Shown: positions 14,860-20,804 of the stretch, one piece after another
Layout of the letters: every line of letters starts with the position of its first letter
Position numbering within the stretch: the first letter of the stretch is position 1
From: a virus
IMG/VR virus record: IMGVR_UViG_3300026512_000033
Coordinates: 1 to 40,015 of that record
DNA length: 40,015 nt
Direction: 5' to 3' (one strand)
Notes under the pieces: model-generated
The model's database searches: none
The model's input: only the letters and a program-made list of their open reading frames with translations
Told to the model about the DNA's origin: nothing
Translations under genes and position numbers: made by a program

Positions 14860-15234
14860 TCACAAATCTTTTATTTTTGTTAAAGCATCTGCTCCAACAA
14901 TTTTTTTATTTTCATCTCTTATTGTGTTTCCTATGATGAACACCCTGTTTTTCTCATCGTCGCTTAACCTGTCGTCGTCTTTCAGTCGCTGTCCTGCAAG
15001 CAAGCTAACAACGACTATATTATCTTCGTCACTCAAAGCCTGCTTAATCTTTCCTATATCCTCACTGCTGATCTCTGTCAAAATTTTTTTAATCACTTTA
15101 ATATTTCTTACTGTTCCGACTTCTTTGGTAGTGGTTCCGACACGGACAGAACCACTACTTATTATTTCAATCTTTTTATTATCCACATCCAACAAGGTTA
15201 TTGAATGCGGAGTTAAATTAACTATCTTTTCCAT
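14860..15234 (-). CDS. NLTPH-motif phage-type protein of unknown function
   Basis: A 124-residue protein with AAGGAGGTCGG before ATG 15234. It opens with IVNLTPHSITLLD, a signature of small proteins found in many phage genomes, and the rest fits their pattern: SSGSVRVGT early, VVSLLAGQRL in the middle, and RVFIIGNTIRDENKKIVGADAL near the end. To my knowledge these proteins have no settled function. Finding one here links this virus to a broadly spread accessory family. It overlaps the upstream small gene by 17 nt. Confidence 0.6.
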   Translation of the reverse strand: MEKIVNLTPHSITLLDVDNKKIEIISSGSVRVGTTTKEVGTVRNIKVIKKILTEISSEDIGKIKQALSDEDNIVVVSLLAGQRLKDDDRLSDDEKNRVFIIGNTIRDENKKIVGADALTKIKDL

Positions 15235-15340
15235 TTATACCGACCTCCTTAATTTTTTTAATGATTTGTTTTTCTAACCTTGCCTTTTTAACAAGGTTTA
15301 AAAAGTTTAAAAAAGTTTTGATCTTCTCTTTCTCACTCAT
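15218..15340 (-). CDS. Hypothetical 40-residue basic protein
   Basis: From ATG 15340 behind GAGAGGTGAG. It is a Lys-rich helix (KEKIKTFLNFLNLVKKARLE then KQIIKKIKE). The 3' end overlaps the next gene by 17 nt and contains its ribosome-binding site (AAGGAGGTCGG). Its spacing and site match the neighbours, so it is probably translated. No family is recognised. Confidence 0.55.
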   Translation of the reverse strand: MSEKEKIKTFLNFLNLVKKARLEKQIIKKIKEVGINGKDS

Positions 15341-15354
15341 TTTTTACTCACCTC

Positions 15355-15480
15355 TCATATTGGTTTGAAATCTATTACTTCTCCATCGTTAAAGTAAATT
15401 CTGCCAACAACATCTCCATCATTGTACTCTAAGATCACCTTTTTTATTTCCTCTGCGTTAAAAGTTTTTACATTATTCAT
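15355..15480 (-). CDS. Hypothetical 41-residue acidic protein
   Basis: From ATG 15480 behind AAGAGGTGAG. VKTFNAEEIKKVILEY is followed by a beta-hairpin-like NDGDVVGRIYFNDGEVIDF. Two similar beta strands around DGD/DGE turns suggest a tiny folded domain. Its end carries the ribosome-binding site for the next gene. Confidence 0.6.
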   Translation of the reverse strand: MNNVKTFNAEEIKKVILEYNDGDVVGRIYFNDGEVIDFKPI

Positions 15481-15487
15481 TTTTTAC

Positions 15488-15547
15488 TCACCTCTTCACC
15501 TTCAACTTCATTTTAAACTCTTTAAAATCTTTTATCTTACTCCACAT
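15488..15547 (-). CDS. Possible 19-residue leader-like micro-ORF
   Basis: ATG 15547 (or ATG 15550) follows GAGGTGGTGG and encodes a very basic peptide, starting MWSKIKDFKEF and ending KLKVKR. It overlaps the end of the upstream gene and ends just before the next ATG. It may be translated or may only serve as a coupling leader. Confidence 0.35.
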   Translation of the reverse strand: MWSKIKDFKEFKMKLKVKR

Positions 15548-15851
15548 CATCCACCACCTCTTTTAACTTTTTTAAGAACTTAGCTTTTGCAGTGTAATAT
15601 TCCTTATTATCCTTCATAAAAAACTCATCTAAGTAATAATTTGGGTTTAAGAGATCGTGAGAATTCCTCAAATTCCTCAGAAAGTCATCAAAGTCGGAAT
15701 AATACGCCTTAAAACCGTTGATGTCGTAATGGGCTATGAACCCTGAGAGGTTCATAACAACTTCATACGCCTCTTTTGACAAGAGGTTTATATCTTTTTT
15801 CTTCAAAACTTTTTTTAGATTTTTCAGAACTCTTTCAAAGTTTATTTTCAT
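15537..15851 (-). CDS. Hypothetical protein
   Basis: A 104-residue protein with GTGGAGGTGAG before ATG 15851. It has a basic N-terminal helix (FERVLKNLKKVLKKKD) and an aromatic, acidic remainder (YDINGFKAYYSDFDDFL, NYYLDEFF). It overlaps its upstream neighbour by 4 nt. No family is recognised. Confidence 0.7.
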   Translation of the reverse strand: MKINFERVLKNLKKVLKKKDINLLSKEAYEVVMNLSGFIAHYDINGFKAYYSDFDDFLRNLRNSHDLLNPNYYLDEFFMKDNKEYYTAKAKFLKKLKEVVDDVE

Positions 15852-16123
15852 TTTCTCACCTCCACTAATTTTATTACTCTTAGATTTTCTAATAAAATTA
15901 AAAAAAGTATTGCACCTCGGAAGTATTCTTTTAAATCTAACTCATAATGTTCCGAATTGTTCAGAATATACTCTAAAAGGATATCCGTATCTAAATCCGT
16001 CTCTTTTTCAGTATCTACCAAATCTTTGATACTGTTAAAAACTGTTAAATATCCTTTCTTTTTAGCTAATTCTTCTACATCCTCTAAAACCAACCCTTTT
16101 TTTAGAACCTTTGCTTTTAACAT
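15848..16123 (-). CDS. Hypothetical protein with hydrophobic C-terminal helix
   Basis: A 91-residue protein with AGAGGTGAG before ATG 16123. The N-terminal half is charged, and the C-terminal GAILFLILLENLRVIKL is strongly hydrophobic. It may be a buried helix or a weak membrane anchor. It is coupled to the next gene by a 4-nt overlap. Function is unknown. Confidence 0.65.
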   Translation of the reverse strand: MLKAKVLKKGLVLEDVEELAKKKGYLTVFNSIKDLVDTEKETDLDTDILLEYILNNSEHYELDLKEYFRGAILFLILLENLRVIKLVEVRK

Positions 16124-16126
16124 TTT

Positions 16127-16339
16127 TTACTCACCTCTTTTTACTCGGGTTCCCGCCAGGAACCCATCAATCCACATTTTCAACTCTGAAGTATTCATCA
16201 CTTCAGAGTTTACTATTGCACCCGTTGGAACGCCCGAATATACTTTATAAAGCATCTTCCTGTCGGGCTTCCATGCTAACAAATTTAAATTATACTCTTT
16301 TAATATTCTTTTTATCTCCTTTAACTCTTTTTTATTCAT
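16127..16339 (-). CDS. Hypothetical small protein
   Basis: From ATG 16339 behind GGAGGTTAAA (70 residues). The longer in-frame start at 16384 lies in the upstream gene. It has a Lys-rich helical start (NKKELKEIKRILKEYNLNLLAW), then VYSGVPTGAIVNSEVMNTSE and a C-terminal WIDGFLAGTRVKRGE. No family is recognised. Confidence 0.6.
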   Translation of the reverse strand: MNKKELKEIKRILKEYNLNLLAWKPDRKMLYKVYSGVPTGAIVNSEVMNTSELKMWIDGFLAGTRVKRGE

Positions 16340-16362
16340 TTTTTTAACCTCCATGTTTTTTT

Positions 16363-16656
16363 TTAATTTGTTGAACCTCTCCACATCTCAACTTTTGAGA
16401 GGTCCAGGTTAAGAGATGGAATATAACCCTCGTCTGTTTTGGTTACAAAAGTAACCTCTATAACTCCGCGGATTGAAGCGGGTAATTCCTCAAAGGTTTG
16501 CAAAATCTTCGCCTTTGAACTTTCTATTTCATCCTTAAAAAATAAACCCTCAAGGATAAGGATTATTCTTGACTTTGAAGGAGACACCCTCCTGTCTCCT
16601 TTTAACCATATTCTATTAGCTCCTTGAATAAGGAGTTCTACTTTTTCATCTTTCAT
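16363..16656 (-). CDS. Hypothetical protein with hairpin-flanked ribosome-binding site
   Basis: A 97-residue beta-rich protein (KVELLIQGANRIWLKGD, SRIILILEGLFFKDE, IRGVIEVTFVTKTDEGY). AAGGAGGTG precedes ATG 16656, and a 12-bp perfect hairpin (16670-16694) ends right at that site, so translation may be gated by RNA structure. It lies downstream of a strong terminator, so its transcription probably relies on read-through or a separate promoter. Function is unknown. Confidence 0.68.
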   Translation of the reverse strand: MKDEKVELLIQGANRIWLKGDRRVSPSKSRIILILEGLFFKDEIESSKAKILQTFEELPASIRGVIEVTFVTKTDEGYIPSLNLDLSKVEMWRGSTN

Positions 16657-16669
16657 TTTTTACACCTCC

Positions 16670-16694
16670 TTAACCGCCTTTTAAAGGCGGTTAA
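16670..16694 (-). promoter_or_regulatory. 12-bp palindromic hairpin abutting a ribosome-binding site
   Basis: TTAACCGCCTTT (16670-16681) and AAAGGCGGTTAA (16683-16694) pair perfectly around one base. On the minus strand the stem's last bases run into AAGGAGGTG of the next gene, so folding could limit ribosome access. It could also be a weak terminator. Confidence 0.5.
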
Positions 16695-16720
16695 TAATCT
16701 TTTTTTTTAAAAAAATTTAA

Positions 16721-16751
16721 AACGGCTTTAAAAAAAATAAAAAAAGCCGTT
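16721..16751 (-). terminator. Secondary hairpin with internal U-tract
   Basis: AACGGCTTT (16721-16729) and AAAGCCGTT (16743-16751) form a 9-bp stem with an A/T loop. It lies between the main terminator and the palindromic hairpin. The flanking TTAATAATC runs near both this stem and the one at 16694 suggest duplicated elements. It may be a back-up terminator or processing site. Confidence 0.4.
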
Positions 16752-16795
16752 AATAATCCGGGCTTTAAAAAAAAATAAAAAAATAAAAAAGTAAA

Positions 16796-16826
16796 GAGGT
16801 TAAGGAGTTCAAAACTCCTTAACCTC
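16796..16826 (-). terminator. Intrinsic-type terminator overlapping a 3' coding end
   Basis: A perfect 14-bp stem, GAGGTTAAGGAGTT (16796-16809) with AACTCCTTAACCTC (16813-16826), has a 3-nt loop. On the minus strand it is followed by ACTTTTTTATTTTTTTATT. It overlaps the last codons of the gene at 16809-17120. It probably limits expression of the island to a fraction of transcripts. Confidence 0.75.
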
Positions 16827-17120
16827 GTCTAGTTTATCCACTAGGAGGTAGTAACCTCCCAGTGAACACCATCTTTCTTGTTTAAACTTAATATGAATAG
16901 GATTAATTCCTTTTTTTCTGTTGTTCCTTTCTCTTATTTTCTTTACAAAATCTTTCTTCTTTCTCTGTAATTCTTCGTTTAGAGAACATGCTTTCTCCTC
17001 AAGTTCTCTAGCCCTCTTTATGAGGACTTTTCTTTTTTCATAGAGAACATCCATCTTCTTAATTGTATCTCTTTCATAATCCTTATATTCTTTTATCATT
17101 CTTCTTATTTGTTCTTCCAT
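16809..17120 (-). CDS. Coiled-coil protein, first gene of the early arm; paralogue of 11554-11916
   Basis: From ATG 17120 behind ATGGAGGTAAAA (103 residues). The first 65 residues form a charged coiled coil. The rest (NNRKKGINP, IKFKQERW, GGYYLLVDKLDEV) is conserved with the paralogue at 11554-11916, about half identical with no gaps. It is the first gene after the intergenic region, with its own BRE/TATA promoter and its own strong terminator. It is therefore likely the earliest and most abundant transcript. Function is unknown. Confidence 0.78.
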   Translation of the reverse strand: MEEQIRRMIKEYKDYERDTIKKMDVLYEKRKVLIKRARELEEKACSLNEELQRKKKDFVKKIRERNNRKKGINPIHIKFKQERWCSLGGYYLLVDKLDEVKEF

Positions 17121-17176
17121 TTTTACCTCCATTTATTTTTATTTTTTTTATTTCTGATATGTATATACCCGTCACA

Positions 17177-17191
17177 TTTATATACTTTTCT
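17177..17191 (-). promoter_or_regulatory. Archaeal-type early promoter (BRE AGAAAAG, TATA box TATATAAA)
   Basis: On the minus strand, AGAAAAG (17185-17191) is followed directly by TATATAAA (17177-17184), close to the archaeal BRE/TATA consensus. A start near 17152 would give a leader of about 30 nt to ATG 17120. A second TATA-like run (TATATATAA) lies near 17240-17250. Confidence 0.65.
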
Positions 17192-17320
17192 AAATTCCAA
17201 TATACACAATAAAGAATAATATACTAAAAAACACAAAACTTTATATATAAGCACCTAACCACCACCGCAAAGTAATAAAAACAACAAGAAATAAACAATA
17301 AAAACGAAAAACCAAAATAA

Positions 17321-17380
17321 AAATATCAAACAATCCAACAAATTATCAAACAATTTGATAAAATATCAAACAATTTGATA
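17321..17380. repeat. Three tandem 20-bp iterons with internal dyad
   Basis: The three consecutive 20-bp units are at 17321, 17341 and 17361. The second and third differ by one base, and each holds the palindrome TATCAAA-CAA-TTTGATA. The first keeps the left half only (TATCAAACAA then TCCAACA). Tandem dyad iterons next to the early promoter are typical binding sites of an origin-binding protein or repressor. Confidence 0.75.
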
Positions 17381-17623
17381 AAAACACAAAAACATAACAA
17401 AAAACCACAAAAAACAACACAAACATGACAAAAACAAGCACAAAAATAACACAAATATGACACAAATAAGCATAGAAAAGTAAAATTATACAAAATTATA
17501 CAGGTTCTTTTATTTTTTCTTATGTTTTCCCGTATTGGTTCCTTTTTATTGTTTTTTAGTATGTTTGTATCTTTTTCTGCATATTAGTATGGTTTTTTAT
17601 ATACTGGTATTGTTTTTATGTGG

Positions 17624-17645
17624 AAATATTCATATGTGAATATTT
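17624..17645. repeat. 9-bp perfect hairpin in the origin region
   Basis: AAATATTCA (17624-17632) and TGAATATTT (17637-17645) are separated by TATG. It is the clearest of a nest of dyads in 17600-17755; others are GTTAC/GTAAC (17647-17665), TCACT/AGTGA (17675-17688) and CACT/AGTG (17727-17741). TACTGGTATTG (17602-17612) pairs with CAACACCAGTA (17743-17753) with one mismatch, enclosing them all. Confidence 0.6.
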
Positions 17646-17930
17646 TGTTACTGTTTGGTGGTAACAAACGGTTTTCACTGCTGAGTGACAGCACCTTTTC
17701 ACGACTAAAAAATGGTAAGAAGAAAACACTACTGAACAGTGACAACACCAGTAAAAAATATACAACCAAAAATACATAACCAAACATATACAACGCAAAA
17801 CATAAAATCAAAAAAACACAAAACAAAACACACAAAACAAAACAACAATGGTTACAGGTTATTTTTCAGTGTGTGTTTTTAGTGTGGGTTTTTGTATATT
17901 GGTGTGGTTTTTTGCTTTGTTGTGTGGGGG

Positions 17931-18030
17931 TCCTTATATGTACGTATTTGTTCTTATATGTATGTATATGTACATATAGGTTCTTATATGTATGTATATG
18001 TACGTATTGGTTCTTGTATGTGCGTGTTTG
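17931..18030. repeat. Modular tandem repeat of 10-bp units (20-30-30-20 bp)
   Basis: The units begin TTCTTATATG (or a variant) at 17931, 17951, 17981 and 18011. The two central copies add TATGTATATG and end TACATATAGG or TACGTATTGG. The central copy holds the perfect palindrome TATATGTACATATA, identical to that at 11140-11153. It looks like an array of binding sites phased by one helical turn. Confidence 0.7.
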
Positions 18031-18209
18031 TTTTGATTGTTTTGTACTGTTTTTATAAACTGTTTATAAACTGTTATGTACTGTTCTTTTACTTTTCTCC
18101 TTACCCTTTTTTTCTTCCTTACCGTTTTTCCCCTTACCCCCCTATTATATAAAGAAAGAGGATTCTATTGTATTGGGAGAAAGAAAGTTCTTCCCCCCCT
18201 TTCCCCTGG

Positions 18210-18391
18210 CGGTTTTTGGGGGGTTTTGCGGTTAAAATGCGGATTTTTGATTTTAGGCGGTTTATTTGCGTTCTGAGCGGTTTTTTTGTTTTAGATAGGT
18301 ATTTACACTTTTTTGCAAAAAAAGTGGCTCTGCGTTGATTTAAACGCGGTTTAACACAAAGTTATGATGTGTTTTAACTTGTGTTTTGCGG
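18210..18391 (+). repeat. GCGGTTT elements upstream of the late genes
   Basis: Seven GCGG(T/A)T elements occur on the plus strand at 18210, 18229, 18240, 18258, 18278, 18346 and 18388, several about 20 bp apart and followed by T runs. They lie in the long gap before the terminase genes. They could be regulator or packaging-recognition sites, or a product of the G/T-rich bias here. Confidence 0.4.
18306..18326. repeat. 9-bp hairpin upstream of the late genes
   Basis: CACTTTTTT (18306-18314) and AAAAAAGTG (18318-18326) enclose GCA. A second dyad follows near 18357-18385 (CACAA-GTTA with one bulge, against TAACTTGTG). Either could be a regulatory or processing element; no U-tract makes them clear terminators. 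Confidence 0.45.
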
Positions 18392-18458
18392 TTTTATCTT
18401 TTTTTGAGGGTTTTGGTTGGGTTCCGCTTTTGAAATTGTGTTTTTTAATGCTTATTTC

Positions 18459-18472
18459 TGAAAATATATTTG
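18459..18472 (+). promoter_or_regulatory. Candidate late promoter (BRE TGAAAA, TATA box TATATTT)
   Basis: TGAAAA directly followed by TATATTT lies 63-75 bp before the TTG start of the small terminase gene. That distance resembles the early promoters, where the TATA box is about 53-66 bp before the start. Alternatives are TATTATATAAAG near 18143 and TTTTTAAATG near 18490. Confidence 0.45.
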
Positions 18473-18533
18473 TGTTTATGACAATCTTTTTAAATGCTGT
18501 GTTTTTCCGTTTTGTTACTGGTAGGTGGTTTTT

Positions 18534-19073
18534 TTGGCGCGTCCTAAGGGTTCTAAAAACAAGCACGGTTATAAGATGAGTGATAAGGCTTGGAATCAAA
18601 GAGTTCTGGCTCCTCTCAAAAGCGGGGAGCACAGTAAGATTTTCAAAGAGATTATCGCTAAGGAATTGGATGGTAAGTACGGTGATGAGATTGCTCAGTT
18701 GAAATTGGAGTTTTGGAAGCGTACAAGTTCAAGCCCGGCTCTCGCACTTCTCGACTTGGCTAGTGAGCTTTACAGTTTCATACAGGTTGAGAGGCTTCAA
18801 CACCCTGATAAGCCCATTTCTAAAAATGTTGTTTCGGCTACTAAGAGTTTGGTTGATATTATGAAGGAGCTTAGCAGGATTAGTCTTGTCAGTGCTGATA
18901 AGAAGATGGAGTTTTTGCAGGGGAGGGATTTGGATGATTTGAGCTTCTCAGTTATTCCTGAAGAAGAGGTTAAGAAGGCTGAAGATGCTGAGTTCAAAGA
19001 GGTAAGCGACGGGAACGACTCTGGCGACGCAGAAGTCACAAGCGACAAGGAGGGTGGTGAGAGTGGCGAGTGA
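18534..19073 (+). CDS. terS: Terminase small subunit
   Basis: The likely start is TTG 18534, six bases after AGGTGG, giving 179 residues that begin (M)ARPKGSKNK, a common small-terminase opening. The upstream GTG 18525 adds three residues and lacks proper spacing. The body is helical (IFKEIIAKELDGKYGDEIAQ, KNVVSATKSLVDIMKELS), and the C terminus is acidic and Gly/Ser-rich. Small terminases form rings that recognise viral DNA and regulate the large subunit. It overlaps the large subunit gene by 11 nt. The assignment comes from position and the N-terminal pattern. Confidence 0.8.
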   Translation: MARPKGSKNKHGYKMSDKAWNQRVLAPLKSGEHSKIFKEIIAKELDGKYGDEIAQLKLEFWKRTSSSPALALLDLASELYSFIQVERLQHPDKPISKNVVSATKSLVDIMKELSRISLVSADKKMEFLQGRDLDDLSFSVIPEEEVKKAEDAEFKEVSDGNDSGDAEVTSDKEGGESGE

Positions 19074-20508
19074 TGAGTTGTTTGTTAAAATCACGCCTGA
19101 GATTGTTAAGCGTTACGCCGAAACCTTCGCTTTGGAAGGTGGGATTTTCAAAGTTAAGTACGCTCGGGAGAACCCGACTCTTATGGCGTATTACATGCTC
19201 GGTTTGAAACCTTACATTTACCAAGACTTGTTCTTCCACCAAATCCTCAATTATGATAGGCTCCTCATTGTTAAAGCTCGTCAGTTGGGGTTCTCCACTT
19301 CTCTCGCAATGTTTTCACTGTGGGCTTGTTTTTATAACAAGTTCCCAAGCGGTATTAAGAAGAATACGAAGATTGGTTTGATCAGTAAGGATGACGATGC
19401 GAGTAAGGGTCTTTTACTAACCATTAGGGATATGATTCACATGGGTGATAAGTGGATGAGCACTGTTTTGAAGGGTCGTAAGGAGTGGACTAACACTTTC
19501 TTCTCATCGAGGCTTGCTGAGCCTAACAATTCCGACACTATCACTTTCAGTAACGGTTCCGTGATTAAAAGCTTACCCCCTACTAAGAAGGTTAGGAGTA
19601 AGAGTTTTGATGTTGTGTTTGTTGATGAGGCGGCGTTTCTCGGGGCGGAGGATCCTGAGAAGTTTTTTCACGAGGTTATTGAGCCTACAGTGGTAGCTAC
19701 TCACGGTAAGATTGTTGTTCTCTCAACTCCTAACGGTCAAGCGGGTTTTTTCTACAAGTTAGCGGACCCTGAGAACATTCAGAAGAGTCACCCTTATAAG
19801 CGTTTCTTTTACCACTACACTGTCAGTAGCGATCCTAACTATTTGGAGTTTGTTAGGATGCAGAGGCAGAGTATGGATATTTCTAATTGGAATCAGGAGT
19901 ACTGTTGCGATTTCACGAGTAGCAGTAAGAATTTTTTCATACCTCAAAAGGTTGAGGAGGCTGTTGATGAGGTTATTAATCAGACTGATTTTTCGGGTAG
20001 GGATGTTGTTGTCGGTATTGATTTTGGTATGACTCACAGTAGGACTGTTGTGAGTGTGGTTTTGAAGGATTCTGACGGTTTGATTAAGGTTATTGAGGTT
20101 CACAGGTTTGAGAGTGGGGAGGATGTTAATAAGGTTCTCCCACTCGTTGAGAATATTCGTAAGAGGTATAATGTTGTTAAAATCGTTGCTGATGATTGTC
20201 CTCAGGGTAACGCTATTATTAACAAGATGATTAGTTTGGGTTGGAATGTTTTTCCTTTCAATTTTACCAGTTTGAAAAACGCTACTTATGTTGCTTTCAG
20301 GAGTTTTTTGAATAATGGTAAGGTTAAGATTTTGAAGAATGATGATTTGATTAGGGAGATGCATGAGCTTCGTCAGGAGGAGACTAAGCAGGCTAAGTTG
20401 AGTATTCATAAGCCTAACGGCGGCACTGATGATGTTATTGACTCCGTTATTATGGCGGCTAAGCCTTTCCTGGATGATCAGGAGAGTTTTAAAGTTTTGC
20501 TTGTGTGA
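19063..20508 (+). CDS. terL: Terminase large subunit (packaging ATPase-nuclease)
   Basis: About 481 residues. GTG 19063 is best placed relative to AGGAGG at 19048; GTG 19054 and 19057 are also possible. The ATPase has Walker A-like LIVKARQLGFSTS and Walker B VVFVDEAAFLG, then a coupling motif VVLSTPNG. The RNase H-like nuclease has VVGIDFGMT, KIVADDCPQG and TDDVIDSVIMA as its three acidic motifs. It pumps DNA into proheads and cuts it. All key motifs are intact. It shares the small subunit overlap upstream. Confidence 0.95.
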   Translation: MASDELFVKITPEIVKRYAETFALEGGIFKVKYARENPTLMAYYMLGLKPYIYQDLFFHQILNYDRLLIVKARQLGFSTSLAMFSLWACFYNKFPSGIKKNTKIGLISKDDDASKGLLLTIRDMIHMGDKWMSTVLKGRKEWTNTFFSSRLAEPNNSDTITFSNGSVIKSLPPTKKVRSKSFDVVFVDEAAFLGAEDPEKFFHEVIEPTVVATHGKIVVLSTPNGQAGFFYKLADPENIQKSHPYKRFFYHYTVSSDPNYLEFVRMQRQSMDISNWNQEYCCDFTSSSKNFFIPQKVEEAVDEVINQTDFSGRDVVVGIDFGMTHSRTVVSVVLKDSDGLIKVIEVHRFESGEDVNKVLPLVENIRKRYNVVKIVADDCPQGNAIINKMISLGWNVFPFNFTSLKNATYVAFRSFLNNGKVKILKNDDLIREMHELRQEETKQAKLSIHKPNGGTDDVIDSVIMAAKPFLDDQESFKVLLV

Positions 20509-20515
20509 TGGGAAA

Positions 20516-20776
20516 ATGTTCGTGAGGTATTATGGTCGTAAGGGGGTTAAAGGTGTTAATTGGGAGATTATCATCTCTGAGAGCGAGGCTGGTAAGTGGC
20601 GTCGGAACGATTACGCTTTGGTTATGCGTAATACTCGGTGGGTTCTTGACAATTTGGAATACCTTCCGACTTACCGCGTGGTTAGTGATAAGACTTACCA
20701 ATCGCTTCTTCAGAAGAAGGATGAGTATTACGATAAGAGAAATAAAAAGGTTTATAAAGGAGAAGCGGTGAATTAA
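20516..20776 (+). CDS. Hypothetical protein between terminase and portal
   Basis: An 86-residue basic protein from ATG 20516 (MFVRYYGRKGVKGVNW...). A longer frame runs back into the terminase gene but is a shadow. It is rich in Arg, Lys and Tyr, with a helical C terminus (SLLQKKDEYYDKRNKKVY). Its place suggests a packaging or portal-assembly accessory, but no family is recognised. Confidence 0.65.
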   Translation: MFVRYYGRKGVKGVNWEIIISESEAGKWRRNDYALVMRNTRWVLDNLEYLPTYRVVSDKTYQSLLQKKDEYYDKRNKKVYKGEAVN

Positions 20777-20804
20777 ACCTTTTTGAAAGGAGCATGCTCA
20801 GGGT

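Larger units (their letters stand above)
17133..18533. other. 1.4-kb gene-free region: probable replication origin and divergent promoters
   Basis: No credible gene is present; the hydrophobic frames here come from repeats. It holds the early promoter, three 20-bp iterons (17321-17380), nested hairpins (17624-17753), a 100-bp modular tandem repeat (17931-18030), GCGGTTT elements (18210-18391), further hairpins (18306-18326 and 18357-18385) and the late promoter. The plus strand is nearly G-free at about 17221-17495, T/G-rich to about 17660, A/C-rich at about 17700-17855, then G/T-rich. All genes point away from it. Confidence 0.7.

Noticed and set aside
17584-17835. Membrane-like minus-strand frame in the origin region
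   Set aside because: It arises from the A/C-rich plus strand; it overlaps hairpins and has no ribosome-binding site.
17873-18152. Hydrophobic plus-strand frames rich in Cys, Tyr and Phe
   Set aside because: They are translations of the TTCTTATATG tandem repeat and G/T-rich sequence, with no ribosome-binding site.
19759-20409. 216-codon minus-strand frame opposite the large terminase
   Set aside because: It is a shadow of the terminase gene, whose motifs are all intact; its composition is an artefact of the G/T-rich coding strand.
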